From an uncultured Clostridia bacterium (GTDB lineage: Bacteria > Bacillota > Clostridia > Saccharofermentanales > Saccharofermentanaceae), in contig CAMJPC010000013.1 of assembly GCA_946407705.1 (NCBI GenBank), forward strand, positions 1-64,000: a stretch of DNA of 64,000 nt. The letters run 5' to 3'. Within the stretch, counting starts at the first letter, position 1. Each line of letters opens with the position of its first letter. The notes under the pieces were generated by a model. It did not search any database. It was not told where the DNA came from and worked only from the letters and a program-made list of their open reading frames with translations. A program made the translations under genes and the position numbers. Shown here one piece after another: positions 43,226 to 52,484 of this stretch.

Positions 43226-44269
43226 ATGTTTTGTCCTAATTGTGGAAATCAAAATGCCGACGGCGTAAAGTTCTGTGCCAACTGCGGCGCAAACCTCATT
43301 CCTGATGCATATTCAGCACCCGAGGTACCCGTTCAGCCGGTCCCTCAGGTTCAGCCTCAGCCCCAGCAGTATGCAGCACCTGCGCCTGCTCCGGTACAGA
43401 CACCCTCATACACACCCAACATGCCGCCTGTTGCTCCTGCAGGTACTCTTCCTCAGAAGACCAACGTTTTGTGCATTGTCGGCATGATCGTTTCATTAGT
43501 TTCGATCCTTTTCGTCGGAACAACTGCACTTATCGGATTGATCTTATCCATCATCGGTTTGATCTCTGCAGGTAAAAAGAACGAGAAAGGTAAAGGCCAG
43601 GCCATTACGGGAATCATCGTCTCATCAGTCCTGATCGTGGCTCTTCTCTTCGGTGCCATCGCCGGCGTTTCTGACATAAAGAAATACAGCAGGAAATATG
43701 ACGATGCTCCTACGCGCAGGACGACCAGATACGAGGAGACCACACGTAAAAAGAACAGAGAGACTACGGAAGAAGAGACGACCCGAGAGACAACCAGAGA
43801 GACAACGGAAGATACGTCAGCTTCCGAATCCAAGAAAGGTCTGTATCTGACTTCCGTAGGCAACGATAAGACCGGTAAGGTTCCTCTCGATTCCGGCAAG
43901 TGGGTCTCTTTCATCGAGGCAGGCGGATTCTCCAGTGATGTTGCAGAGCATGAGCAGGCTAAGGAAATGAGCACCGGCGCCATCATCGGTCTCTTTACTC
44001 TTAATGTAAACTACAGTGCTGATGATCTTGCCAAGGCACAGCTGGCTTCAATGGATAAGATGGGCGGAAAGAACCTGACAGGAGCTCACGTTAAGATCGG
44101 CGGTTATGATGCCACACAGGCTTACGGCATGTTCGATGACGGAACGATTCTTGTTGTCTGGTTTTTCAAGGGCGATGACGGTGTCATGAGAAAGATCACC
44201 GTGGAGTTCCCCATGGATGACAAAAACTCATTCCACATTGTTGAGAATGGCTATAAACTTGATAGATAA
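43226..44269 (+). CDS. Zinc-ribbon DUF4190-type membrane protein (second copy)
   Basis: 347 aa. Zinc ribbon (CPNCGNQ..CANCGAN), Pro/Gln-rich linker (VQPVPQVQPQPQQ), two membrane helices in a DUF4190 arrangement (LCIVGMIVSLVSILFVG..LIGLILSIIGLI, then GIIVSSVLIVALLFG), an Arg/Thr/Glu-rich segment (RRTTRYEETTRKK..RETTRETTED) and a C-terminal soluble domain of about 130 aa. Same plan as the 1900 gene but with a different outer domain. AAAGGAGG 6 nt before ATG. Confidence 0.82.
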   Translation: MFCPNCGNQNADGVKFCANCGANLIPDAYSAPEVPVQPVPQVQPQPQQYAAPAPAPVQTPSYTPNMPPVAPAGTLPQKTNVLCIVGMIVSLVSILFVGTTALIGLILSIIGLISAGKKNEKGKGQAITGIIVSSVLIVALLFGAIAGVSDIKKYSRKYDDAPTRRTTRYEETTRKKNRETTEEETTRETTRETTEDTSASESKKGLYLTSVGNDKTGKVPLDSGKWVSFIEAGGFSSDVAEHEQAKEMSTGAIIGLFTLNVNYSADDLAKAQLASMDKMGGKNLTGAHVKIGGYDATQAYGMFDDGTILVVWFFKGDDGVMRKITVEFPMDDKNSFHIVENGYKLDR

Positions 44270-44297
44270 GAAGATTGGTCCTTCTATTTTTATTACG

Positions 44298-44328
44298 AAA
44301 CCCGGGATATACCGCCCGGGTTTTGTTT
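44298..44328 (+). terminator. Intrinsic terminator
   Basis: AAACCCGGG/CCCGGGTTT perfect 9-bp stem with T-rich tail. Confidence 0.88.
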
Positions 44329-44422
44329 TGGCCGTTACGGATTGGTATAATTTTCGCTGAAACAGCATGTGCCTTTGGTTAAAGACAAAGAAGGCAAAAG
44401 CGGAATGACGGAAGGTACGGAC

Positions 44423-45058
44423 ATGAAAAGAATACTTTGTTTCGGCGACTCACTTACATGGGGTTTTGACCCCGCCAAGCGTTCCAGATTAGACGAGGAC
44501 AGCAGATGGCCTTGCGTAATGCAGAAGATCCTGGGAGACGGCTACAAGGTCATTGAAGAGGGCCAGAACGGCAGGACCATTGCCACGGAAGATCCCGCTG
44601 AAGGTGAGAAGAACGGCCTTGCATATATCGGCCCGTGTCTTGAGAGTCATACGCCTCTGGATTATGTGATCATCATGCTGGGTTCCAACGACTGCAAGAG
44701 GAAGTTCTCTTATTCTTCAATGGACATAGCAGGCGAGATGCAGATCATGCTCGAAAAGATCCAGGCATATAACCGTTTCAGATGTAATGACGGATTCAAG
44801 GTGATCCTCGTATCACCTCCGCACATAGCTGATTCCATAAAGGATTCATGGCTCGGCGACAGCTTCGGGTTTGAGAATTCAGTCAAGCTTTCCAAAGAAC
44901 TGGCTCCCTGGTACAAGCAGCTTTCCGACATGTACGGCTGCATCTTTGTTGATGCCGCTGAGCATGTTAAGGTGAGCGACGCTGACGGCGTACACATGGA
45001 CGGCGATGCGCAGAAGAAGCTCGGCAAAGTCCTTGCCGATGCAGTACTGAAAGCATAA
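44423..45058 (+). CDS. SGNH/GDSL-family hydrolase
   Basis: 211 aa. Block I CFGDSLTWG at the very N-terminus (nucleophile Ser at about residue 9), block III GSND, block V DGVHMD with the Asp-His pair. Fits arylesterase/acyl-CoA thioesterase-like cytoplasmic SGNH enzymes; no signal peptide from the preferred ATG 44423, which has GGAAGG 7 nt upstream. In-frame starts at 44369 and 44405 are less well supported. Confidence 0.9.
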   Translation: MKRILCFGDSLTWGFDPAKRSRLDEDSRWPCVMQKILGDGYKVIEEGQNGRTIATEDPAEGEKNGLAYIGPCLESHTPLDYVIIMLGSNDCKRKFSYSSMDIAGEMQIMLEKIQAYNRFRCNDGFKVILVSPPHIADSIKDSWLGDSFGFENSVKLSKELAPWYKQLSDMYGCIFVDAAEHVKVSDADGVHMDGDAQKKLGKVLADAVLKA

Positions 45059-45074
45059 AGAGGGATGACCGTAA

Positions 45075-45713
45075 TTACTTTAATGACATGAAAGCGTCGT
45101 AGATGGCTTTGGCAAGATTGGATCTGTAGCTTTCGCTTGAAGATGTGGTGCTGGTCTTTATGTCGAGTTCGTCACCCTCTAAAGAGTTCACACCGCTTAT
45201 CGTCTGCTCGGTAAGACAAAGAACATATTGTCCGTTTATGGCGGTTACTATCAGCTCATCATCATCAAAGCTGTCATTTGTTAAGATCTTGGATCCTACG
45301 GTGAGGTTCTTATATTCAACGGAATCAGTCTTGTATTCGATAACGACAAGATCAAGAGTATATGAATTGTTGCCTTCATTCCATCCGATGGTATAAGAGG
45401 GAAATCCCGGCTCATAATCATCATCTTTGGGCAGGAATGGAGCCATGTTGATGTTGGCGGCAACAACAGAGTTGCTATGTTCTTTTGTAGAGAAGACTTT
45501 AGCCAATGCCTTATCAACGTCCTTATAAGTCAAGTTGATCTTTGCGGCTTTTGGGGTGGTCTCAGCTGTGGTTGATATAGTTTCTGTCGTGGTTGTTGTG
45601 GCTTCAGTCGTCGTGGTTGCCATAGTCTCAGATGAAGTTGCAACAGTCGAAGTGCTGCAGGCAGTCAGCAGAAGTGTTGATGCCAATAAAACGGAAACCA
45701 GTGACTTCTTCAT
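45075..45713 (-). CDS. Lipoprotein with Thr-rich linker
   Basis: 212 aa. Signal peptide with lipobox LTAC, linker of TTTTEATTTTTETI type, and a roughly 150-aa mature domain (YKDVDKALAKVFSTKEHS..YTIGWNEGNNSYTLDLVV). Converges with the SGNH gene 16 nt away. GGAGG before the ATG. No family recognised. Confidence 0.72.
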   Translation of the reverse strand: MKKSLVSVLLASTLLLTACSTSTVATSSETMATTTTEATTTTTETISTTAETTPKAAKINLTYKDVDKALAKVFSTKEHSNSVVAANINMAPFLPKDDDYEPGFPSYTIGWNEGNNSYTLDLVVIEYKTDSVEYKNLTVGSKILTNDSFDDDELIVTAINGQYVLCLTEQTISGVNSLEGDELDIKTSTTSSSESYRSNLAKAIYDAFMSLK

Positions 45714-45749
45714 AAGCGATACCTCCGGGCAGCTTCAGCAACTATATGA

Positions 45750-45758
45750 ATTATACCA
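45750..45758 (-). promoter_or_regulatory. Extended -10 promoter, minus strand
   Basis: Reads TGGTATAAT on the minus strand, 36 nt upstream of the lipoprotein start at 45713. Confidence 0.5.
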
Positions 45759-45947
45759 TCTGTGCCGGAACGTAATCATAAAAATGAATTACCGGAAATA
45801 AAGCGGTTTTCCATATAGAATGTCAACTGTTCTTTATTTTACTAATGAAATTTTTATATAACAGGTTTATAATATTTTTGTCTGAATTTTTATATAGCCG
45901 TGCGTGATCCGGTAACCGGACCGTACTTTTTCAGGGGAGGATCGAAA

Positions 45948-47795
45948 ATGAAAGCACTGAAAAGACTCGGCGTTATTGCCGTGTCATTGGCGTTGACCGT
46001 GAGCCTTATGCCCATAACCGGTATGACGTCACTGGCAGATGAGGCAAATGCCGAAACACCTGCAGCAACAGCCGGAGCTGAGGACGACAAGCCCAAGGAG
46101 ACTTCTAAGCCCAAGGAAACTGCAAAACCGAAGGAGACTGCTAAGCCTAAGGAAACAGAAAAACCTGCAGAAACACAGGCACCCAAGGAACCTTCCAAGA
46201 CAGAGGCAGAAGCCCCCAAGGAAACGGAAAAGCCTGCCGAGCCTGCAAAGACTGAGCCTGAAGCACCTAAGGAACCGGCAAAGGAAGAAACCGAGAAGCC
46301 GAAGGAAACGGAATCAACAGAAGCTACAGAAGCCAAGGAGGAACCTGCTGAGACAAAGGAGCAGGAGGAATCAAAGGCAACTGAGGCTACTGAGCCTACA
46401 GAGACACCTGCGGAAACGGCAGGCACCGAAGCACCTGCAGAAACAGGCAAGGCTGATGCTGATGAGCCTAAGGAATCCGAGAATGAGACTGAAGTTCCGG
46501 AAGAATCCAAGCCTGAAGAGGCAGAAGCTGAACTTCCCGACAAAAAAGTCGAACAGGAAGCGAAGAAGTTTTCCTGGACCAGTCTTAACGACGGCAATCT
46601 GACATGGGGAGCTCATCCGGGTGCAGAATACTATACTGTGTATGTTTGGGACATGAAGAGTTCTAATGATGATGGCGTTCGGATTGGCGACGAAGATGCC
46701 GACTATTATTTTGCTGAATTTGGTTTAGATGATGAAAAAGAAGTCGATGTTTACAAATTGATCAATAAGGGCATCAAGCAGGGTGAAATCAATAAATCAA
46801 AAGTAAATTTATACAGGGTTTATTTGGTTGCTTATGAATCATATGATAATGAATTAGCTCGTGTTGCCTGGACCGTTACATACAAAACAAATGCAAAGAA
46901 GATCAATGTCGGCAGAATAACCTCTACAATATCGGGTGGTAAGATATCATGGAAAGCGATCAGCGGAACCGACTATTACACCGTCGAGATCAATGATGGC
47001 GGTTTGTGGCTTGATTTTCATAAGTATTATGTACCCGGAACGTCATTTGATCTTAATTCGGCGATCGATAGTCTGATTCAGAATAACAAAATCTTTAAGT
47101 ACAGGTTTTACAGGGTATGTGTATCATCATACGATGTTGACGGTGTCTTAACTGCTTATTGCATTAAGGATTACACGTATGAATCATCTGCAACACCGAA
47201 ACCATTATCTCATACCATCCCTTGTTCACTTGTTCTAAACACTCTGAGTTTTACACGTGAATCCTGGGCATATCACTATGAACTCAGGATCATAGCTGAT
47301 AATGGTAATTATACGACGTGGCGTAACATGTTCCCCAGTACAACTACCATCGATCTCAGAGAAGCAGTAAAAGACATGGTTGAGGATTATGATTTTGATG
47401 AGACGTGTACTTACAAGTTCGAGTTGATAGCTTATGATAAAGGCCATCATATCCTTGCGGTGCAAAGAAGCAATACATGGGGTTACAAGGCTGCGAATTC
47501 CCTGTCCGTTTCAGGCAAGACCGCAAAGGTCAAGAAAAAGAAAGTAAGGAAAAAGAAGCAGACTCTGTCTGTCTCCGCAGTATTGAGGTTTGGTGATCTT
47601 GGCCAGGGCAAATTAAGCTACAGGAAGCTGTCCGGCAGCAAGAAGATCACCATCAATGCAAGCACCGGTAAGGTAACGGTAAAGAAGAAGACAAAGAAGG
47701 GAACATACAAGGTCACAGTCCTTGTCAGGGCATCAGGTGACGATTCGCATATCAAAACGCAAAAGAAGGTCACCTTCAAGATCAAGGTCAAATGA
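45948..47795 (+). CDS. Stalked surface protein with basic C-terminal domain (paralog 2)
   Basis: 615 aa, ATG 45948 behind GGGGAGG. Signal peptide (1-30), acidic Pro/Thr/Glu/Lys stalk of about 175 aa (KPKETAKPKET, TEATEPTETP), three fibronectin-III-like modules (SLNDGNLTWGAHPGAEYYTVYV, GGKISWKAISGTDYYTVEI, a divergent third) and a 95-aa basic C-terminal domain (AKVKKKKVRKKKQTLS..KIKVK) homologous to that of the 35331 protein. No sortase signal. Probably wall-associated through the basic domain. Confidence 0.85.
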   Translation: MKALKRLGVIAVSLALTVSLMPITGMTSLADEANAETPAATAGAEDDKPKETSKPKETAKPKETAKPKETEKPAETQAPKEPSKTEAEAPKETEKPAEPAKTEPEAPKEPAKEETEKPKETESTEATEAKEEPAETKEQEESKATEATEPTETPAETAGTEAPAETGKADADEPKESENETEVPEESKPEEAEAELPDKKVEQEAKKFSWTSLNDGNLTWGAHPGAEYYTVYVWDMKSSNDDGVRIGDEDADYYFAEFGLDDEKEVDVYKLINKGIKQGEINKSKVNLYRVYLVAYESYDNELARVAWTVTYKTNAKKINVGRITSTISGGKISWKAISGTDYYTVEINDGGLWLDFHKYYVPGTSFDLNSAIDSLIQNNKIFKYRFYRVCVSSYDVDGVLTAYCIKDYTYESSATPKPLSHTIPCSLVLNTLSFTRESWAYHYELRIIADNGNYTTWRNMFPSTTTIDLREAVKDMVEDYDFDETCTYKFELIAYDKGHHILAVQRSNTWGYKAANSLSVSGKTAKVKKKKVRKKKQTLSVSAVLRFGDLGQGKLSYRKLSGSKKITINASTGKVTVKKKTKKGTYKVTVLVRASGDDSHIKTQKKVTFKIKVK

Positions 47796-47818
47796 TGACT
47801 GACTGAATCACGCAAAAC

Positions 47819-47847
47819 ATAGCCCCGTGGCACTGCCGCGGGGCTAT
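47819..47847. terminator. Terminator, mainly for the minus-strand YitT-like gene
   Basis: ATAGCCCCG/CGGGGCTAT 9-bp stem with an inner GGC/GCC pairing; TTTT follows on the minus strand, while the plus-strand side has only a weak T run. Confidence 0.75.
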
Positions 47848-47870
47848 AACATTGACTTTGGAAAGTTAAG

Positions 47871-48593
47871 TTACTTTTCTTCCTGAACCTTACCGTACAG
47901 GAAAGGCTTTGCGAGTTTATTCGCAAAGAAATCAACAAGAGGACCCATGAAGAATGCCGTGATCACCGTGCCCGCTCCGATCACCGCACCGATGCCTGAG
48001 ACGGGGGAGCCGGAGAGGAAGTAGAGTGCCACGCCGAGGATTACGCAGACACAGTCAGTTACGATCCTTACATACTTGAATTTCCACACGTGCCAGGTGT
48101 TGGAGATTATGAGAGCTACGGCGTCGTATGTTGATACGCCGATGTCTGCAGTCATGTAGAACGATGAAGCAACGCAGATTACCAGTATTCCGATGAGAAG
48201 GCAGACTGATCTGCCGATAAGACTCAGATCGGGGAAGAAGTTCCCGAGCGTTTTCAAAGAGAACTCGGCAATGTATCCGATAAAGAACAGATTGATGAAG
48301 GTTGCAAGACCGATATAGTGCCTGTCGAATATGAGGCTGAACAGGAGCATTACCACGTTTACTATCACGTAGAGGGTACCGAAGTTTATCGGGATTACGC
48401 GTTCGAGTCCTGCCATCAGTGACTGGAAAGGATCTACACCGAACATCGCACGCTTGAAGAAGCCTACAGCGATGCCACAGATGAGCACGCCGAACACGCT
48501 CATGAGTATGCGTTTGACCATATGGTCTTTCTTGAAAAATGACTTTGATTTATCCATGGGGATAATCATAATGCAAACGCCTGAAATGAGCAT
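47871..48593 (-). CDS. YczE/YitT-like membrane protein
   Basis: Up to 240 aa; the start is uncertain, since no ribosome binding site is visible and ATG 48557 (MDKSKSFF) is equally plausible. Five or six transmembrane helices with the family pattern GFFKRAMFGVDPFQSLMAGL and ADIGVSTYDAVALII. Transport substrate unknown. Lies 38 nt downstream of the TetR gene on the same strand and may share its regulation. Confidence 0.8.
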   Translation of the reverse strand: MLISGVCIMIIPMDKSKSFFKKDHMVKRILMSVFGVLICGIAVGFFKRAMFGVDPFQSLMAGLERVIPINFGTLYVIVNVVMLLFSLIFDRHYIGLATFINLFFIGYIAEFSLKTLGNFFPDLSLIGRSVCLLIGILVICVASSFYMTADIGVSTYDAVALIISNTWHVWKFKYVRIVTDCVCVILGVALYFLSGSPVSGIGAVIGAGTVITAFFMGPLVDFFANKLAKPFLYGKVQEEK

Positions 48594-48631
48594 TCAAGCA
48601 GATTGTTTTTTTATCAATTAAAGGGCGTGTT

Positions 48632-49204
48632 TTATGCCTTGATAATCAATTTGTCATAAGTCGTCTTTATAAATTTCATGCAGAGATCAGCCATTTCGGT
48701 CTCGCTCTCTTTCATGCCGTTCTTAAACCATTCACGGGCAATGGAATGAGTGGCGGCAATAGAAGCGACGATGCCGTAATGAAGTTCCGTGCTGCATGTG
48801 CCGAGCTGGCTTTCGATGTAAGCGGGTATTCGTTCAAATATGGTTATGAAAAGGTCAGCCTTTTGAAGCAAAGTAACTAAAGCATTGTTTTCCCTGACCA
48901 CCTTGAAGAATTCGATAAACCATTTCTTGGGATTGTTGATGTAGCCGGGATCGTTCATCTTTTCGATCAGGCGTGTGCCGATGCGTCTCTCTATCTCTAT
49001 AACGATGTCTTCTTTAGACTTGTAGTTGCGGTAGAAAGACTGACGTGATACGCCGGCACGCCTGACAAGTTCGGATACGGATATTTCCTTAAAATCTTTT
49101 GTCTTCATGAGCTCAAGCAGAGCCGTGCAGATCGATTCCCTGGTGATCCTGTTTGCTTCGTTGTTTGAAAGGTTATGCGTAAGGTTTGAGGCGTTTTGAG
49201 ACAT
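48632..49204 (-). CDS. TetR/AcrR-family transcriptional regulator
   Basis: 190 aa from ATG 49204 (GGAG 9 nt upstream; the longer frame runs through the operator region). N-terminal helix-turn-helix RITRESICTALLELMKTKDF..ISVSELVRRAGVSRQSFYRNYKSKEDI is typical. The C-terminal part matches the TetR_C group found with YitT/diacylglycerol-kinase neighbours. Divergent from the lipid kinase; operators between them imply control of both directions. Confidence 0.9.
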   Translation of the reverse strand: MSQNASNLTHNLSNNEANRITRESICTALLELMKTKDFKEISVSELVRRAGVSRQSFYRNYKSKEDIVIEIERRIGTRLIEKMNDPGYINNPKKWFIEFFKVVRENNALVTLLQKADLFITIFERIPAYIESQLGTCSTELHYGIVASIAATHSIAREWFKNGMKESETEMADLCMKFIKTTYDKLIIKA

Positions 49205-49233
49205 GATCAGATACTCCGAAAAGAAAAAACCGG

Positions 49234-49340
49234 TGTTACAGAATGTGCTTAGACTGTAACAGTTGATTACTCCCGAATTGACTTGATTTATTGGCGATGT
49301 TAAATTCAAATAATCATAATGATGTTACAAGTGTAACATC
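49234..49340. promoter_or_regulatory. TetR operators and divergent promoters
   Basis: Perfect 20-bp palindrome GATGTTACAAGTGTAACATC at 49321-49340 and a spaced second site TGTTACA-N14-TGTAACA at 49234-49261, close to the TetR start. Between them, TTGACT (49278-49283), 17 nt, TAAATT (49301-49306) reads toward the lipid kinase, placing the palindrome just downstream of the transcription start. Repressor binding there would block the kinase promoter. Confidence 0.75.
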
Positions 49341-49366
49341 ACCGTGTCAATAACAGGATGGATCTT

Positions 49367-50263
49367 ATGGAATTGAATGAGAAAAAGGCCCTGGTCGTCT
49401 TCAACAGATCTGCCGGTACCGGTAATGCAAATTCGACTGAGAATACCATTGTCGAGAAGCTTGCTTCGAACGGATATGAGGTGAGTGTTTCCAAGATCAT
49501 GCCTGAAGATAATCTCATATGGGGCGCGGGTTTCCCTGATGATTCGGGCATCGTTGTATGCTGCGGCGGAGACGGAACGTTTAATCAGGTCATGAACAGA
49601 TACATAGGCTCTGATGAGATCCCCAAGTTTGCATATATTCCCTGCGGCATTACGAACAGTTTTGCAAAGTCGCTCGGCATTTCAGAAGATACCGGAGCTG
49701 CGGTCGATACCGTAATAAACGGCAAAACATACAAATGTGATCTCGGGAAAGTGGAAGAGCACATATTTAATTACGTGGCTTCGTTCGGGTCTGCTTCCAT
49801 GCTGAGCTTCGTTACGCCCCAGCAGATGAAAAAGGTTTTCGAGTATTCAAAACATATATTGAGAGCAAATGGCGAACTGTATATGAATATCGGAGAGGGC
49901 TTCCACATGACCATTGATACGGACGCCGGAACGATCGAAGACGATTATATTTTCGGGGCGGTTTCCAATCTTAGCGCGATCGACGGAACCAACCTGTTCA
50001 ATGATTCTTTTAAGAACAACGACGGCGTCATGGAAATGCTGCTGATAAAAAAGCCTGAATCGCGTTCGCAGGCTAAGGAAATTCTTAATGTTCTCAGGGA
50101 AGGCGCAATAGAGCATCCCCTGATCCAGATAACACGGATCAAAAGGGCTCAATTTGTTTCCGGTTCAGACATCGCATGGTCGTTTGACGGAGAATTCGGC
50201 GGGATAATGAAGGAAGCCGGATTGCAAGTATATAAAGAGGCTCTCAGAGTTGTGACTCCTTAA
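49367..50263 (+). CDS. Diacylglycerol kinase-family lipid kinase
   Basis: 298 aa. DAGK catalytic motif CCGGDGTFNQV and the GITNSFAKSLG substrate loop (usual form GTxNDFA), with FDGEFGG near the end. Probably phosphorylates diacylglycerol or a similar lipid during membrane lipid recycling. ATG 49367 has AGGA 8 nt upstream; ATG 49358 in frame is possible. Transcribed from a TetR-controlled promoter. Confidence 0.9.
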   Translation: MELNEKKALVVFNRSAGTGNANSTENTIVEKLASNGYEVSVSKIMPEDNLIWGAGFPDDSGIVVCCGGDGTFNQVMNRYIGSDEIPKFAYIPCGITNSFAKSLGISEDTGAAVDTVINGKTYKCDLGKVEEHIFNYVASFGSASMLSFVTPQQMKKVFEYSKHILRANGELYMNIGEGFHMTIDTDAGTIEDDYIFGAVSNLSAIDGTNLFNDSFKNNDGVMEMLLIKKPESRSQAKEILNVLREGAIEHPLIQITRIKRAQFVSGSDIAWSFDGEFGGIMKEAGLQVYKEALRVVTP

Positions 50264-50264
50264 T

Positions 50265-50289
50265 GACCGGACTTGTTCCGGTCTTTTTT
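50265..50289 (+). terminator. Intrinsic terminator
   Basis: GACCGGA/TCCGGTC stem with a 5-nt loop and six Ts. Confidence 0.88.
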
Positions 50290-50367
50290 ATCCATGGCTG
50301 ACCTTTTGCGCTCATTAAAGAATATAATGAGTACGTTTGATAACGAATCTGAATAAGGGATCTGTTT

Positions 50368-51525
50368 ATGAAGGGTATTGAATTTGGGACTGACGAATCA
50401 GCAGCGAAGCAAAAAGCTCTCAGGGAATCGGGAAACATAAATGCTGATTTCCCGGAGATGGCAGAAAAAGTATATGCCCATCTGAATGACGAGATATCGA
50501 AAAAGATCTTCGAAGCAAGGAAACTCTATGCATCCACGGGAGACGTGGGATATATCACGGGACTTGAGTCAAAATACAGGAACCTGAACAGCGACATGCA
50601 GGTGTATGTTGAGAGACTTCAAAAAGGCTCACACTTATTGATCTATGGCGCAGGTGTCGCAGGCCATTATCTTGCCGGACGGTTTAAGCAGTTTGGCGTG
50701 ACCGTTGACTGCTTCATCGATCAGGATGAGAGCAAGGGCCCTGTTGATGCAAAGACCGGGATCAAGGTCATCACCGAGAAAGAGTTCATCGGTAATATTG
50801 GTCTGTACGCCGATAAGACCATCGTTATTTCCTATCCGGTGAAGCCTGTCGCTGATGAGGTCAAGAAACGCCTTACCGGGGAAATCGGGATAGACGAGAA
50901 GAACATCCTGATGGGTATCTACGACTGGAGAAACAACCAGGGACAGTATTTCGATTTTTTCGGGCCGAACGACAACGAGGTCTTTGTGGACTGCGGCTGC
51001 TTTGACGGAGCTACATGCTACAAGTTTGCAGGCTGGTGCGGCGCGAAGGGCTTTGACCACATCTATTCTTTCGAAGCCGATCCGAAGAACTATGAAAAAT
51101 GCAAGAAGCTCCTGGCACCGCTCGGAAAATGCGATCTTTATCCATACGGTACCGCTGACGTTAATAAGAAGGTCTGCTTTGCTTCAGACGCTTTTGAGAC
51201 TTCCCGCATAATCAGCAGGGAAGAGGCGGAGAAGAGAAACTTCGAAGGCGTTGAAGAGATCGAGACCGTGGCTCTCGACGATATCCTTGAGGGCAAGAGA
51301 GTTACTTTCATCAAGATGGACATCGAAGGCGCGGAGTACGAAGCTCTTCTCGGCGCGCGTAAACTCATCATGGAAAACCGCCCGAGAATGGCGATCTCCG
51401 TTTACCATAAGTACGAGGATTTCGTTACGCTCGCAAACCTCGTGCTCGAAATGCATCCCGATTACAGGATCGCTTTCAGGCACTATGGCTTTGATGATCT
51501 TGAGACGATCATGTATGTGGAGTGA
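50368..51525 (+). CDS. FkbM-family methyltransferase with N-terminal nucleotide-binding-like module
   Basis: 385 aa. Residues about 85-170 contain HLLIYGAGVAGHYLAGRF and DCFIDQDES, a Rossmann-like module often fused in polysaccharide-modifying enzymes. Residues 205-385 are an FkbM methyltransferase: FVDCGCFDGATCYKF, FEADPKNYEKC, FIKMDIEGAEYEAL. Predicted to O-methylate a sugar of a surface glycan. ATG 50368 after AAGGGA. The next gene converges 6 nt away. Confidence 0.87.
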   Translation: MKGIEFGTDESAAKQKALRESGNINADFPEMAEKVYAHLNDEISKKIFEARKLYASTGDVGYITGLESKYRNLNSDMQVYVERLQKGSHLLIYGAGVAGHYLAGRFKQFGVTVDCFIDQDESKGPVDAKTGIKVITEKEFIGNIGLYADKTIVISYPVKPVADEVKKRLTGEIGIDEKNILMGIYDWRNNQGQYFDFFGPNDNEVFVDCGCFDGATCYKFAGWCGAKGFDHIYSFEADPKNYEKCKKLLAPLGKCDLYPYGTADVNKKVCFASDAFETSRIISREEAEKRNFEGVEEIETVALDDILEGKRVTFIKMDIEGAEYEALLGARKLIMENRPRMAISVYHKYEDFVTLANLVLEMHPDYRIAFRHYGFDDLETIMYVE

Positions 51526-51531
51526 CGAAGA

Positions 51532-52404
51532 TCAGAACGATTCCTTTAACTGAGCCAGGAACTTCTCGGCGATGGGCGTAAAGGACTGATATCTGTTCCA
51601 GATAAGATAAAGTTTTGTTTCCTGCTTCGGAGACAGCGGACGGAATACGAGGTCGCTTTCTTCGGAGCAGTTTATCAGGTGCTCGAAAGTCAGAAGGATG
51701 CCTAGGCCTTCCTTGGCAAACATGGAAGCGTTGTAGGAGAGCCGGAACGATCCTTCAAGGTGAAGCTCAGAGAAACGTTCTCCCGCCCATTCAGGTATCT
51801 CGATATTCCAGCTCTGCTCGGAGCAGAACAAAGGCTGTCCGATAAGGTCAGTTACCCTGATGCTCTTTTTCTTCGCAAGCGGGTGGCTCTTTAACATGAC
51901 CGCGCCCCAGCGGTCAGAAGAAGGGAACGGGAGGTATTCGTATTTGCCTTTGTTCGGCATCTCGCATATCACGCCGAAATCGAGGATGCCTTTATCGAGC
52001 TTTTCCGTGACCTGTTCGGTATCGCCGCTCGTTATGTGGTAAGTAAATGACGGATACCTGTCTTTAAGCTTCTTTATCTCTCGTGCGAGCAGGGCGATCT
52101 GATATGACTCGCCGAGGCCGAAATAAATGTCTCCTCCGGTGATGTCGTCAAGGGAGATGAATTCCTGCTCGATCTTGTCGGCCATCGCTATCAGGTCTTC
52201 AGCGCGGTCGCGGAGAAGCATCCCCTCATCGGTCAGCTTGATGGAAAAGCTGTGACGGGTGAAGAGCTTTTTCCCGAGTTCGTCTTCCAAGCTCTTAAGC
52301 GCTTTGGACAGAGTCGGCTGCGTCACGTGCAGAGTCTCCGCCGCATGTGTCATGTTCTCTTCTCTTGCCACCGCGAGAAAATAGCGCAGGTTCTTTATCT
52401 CCAT
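51532..52404 (-). CDS. LysR-family transcriptional regulator
   Basis: 290 aa. N-terminal winged helix-turn-helix MTHAAETLHVTQPTLSKALKSLEDELGKKLFTR, then an effector-binding domain from about residue 90. Divergent from the 52536-55361 operon, so it likely controls that operon and itself; GGGGTG before the ATG on the minus strand. Confidence 0.93.
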   Translation of the reverse strand: MEIKNLRYFLAVAREENMTHAAETLHVTQPTLSKALKSLEDELGKKLFTRHSFSIKLTDEGMLLRDRAEDLIAMADKIEQEFISLDDITGGDIYFGLGESYQIALLAREIKKLKDRYPSFTYHITSGDTEQVTEKLDKGILDFGVICEMPNKGKYEYLPFPSSDRWGAVMLKSHPLAKKKSIRVTDLIGQPLFCSEQSWNIEIPEWAGERFSELHLEGSFRLSYNASMFAKEGLGILLTFEHLINCSEESDLVFRPLSPKQETKLYLIWNRYQSFTPIAEKFLAQLKESF

Positions 52405-52484
52405 GGGACACCCCTTTCAGTGATATTCCAAAACGGCATATCTGATATTTATTTTATTCATTAGCGCAATTTCATACAACCCCT

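Noticed and set aside
46039..46602. Arg/Lys-rich 187-aa frame inside the surface protein stalk
   Set aside because: It is the shifted reading of a Glu/Lys/Pro repeat; no start signal, and the real frame continues on both sides.
35331..47795. 27-48 kb region as a mobile element
   Set aside because: No integrase, transposase, attachment repeats or tRNA boundary seen; codon use resembles the rest of the window.
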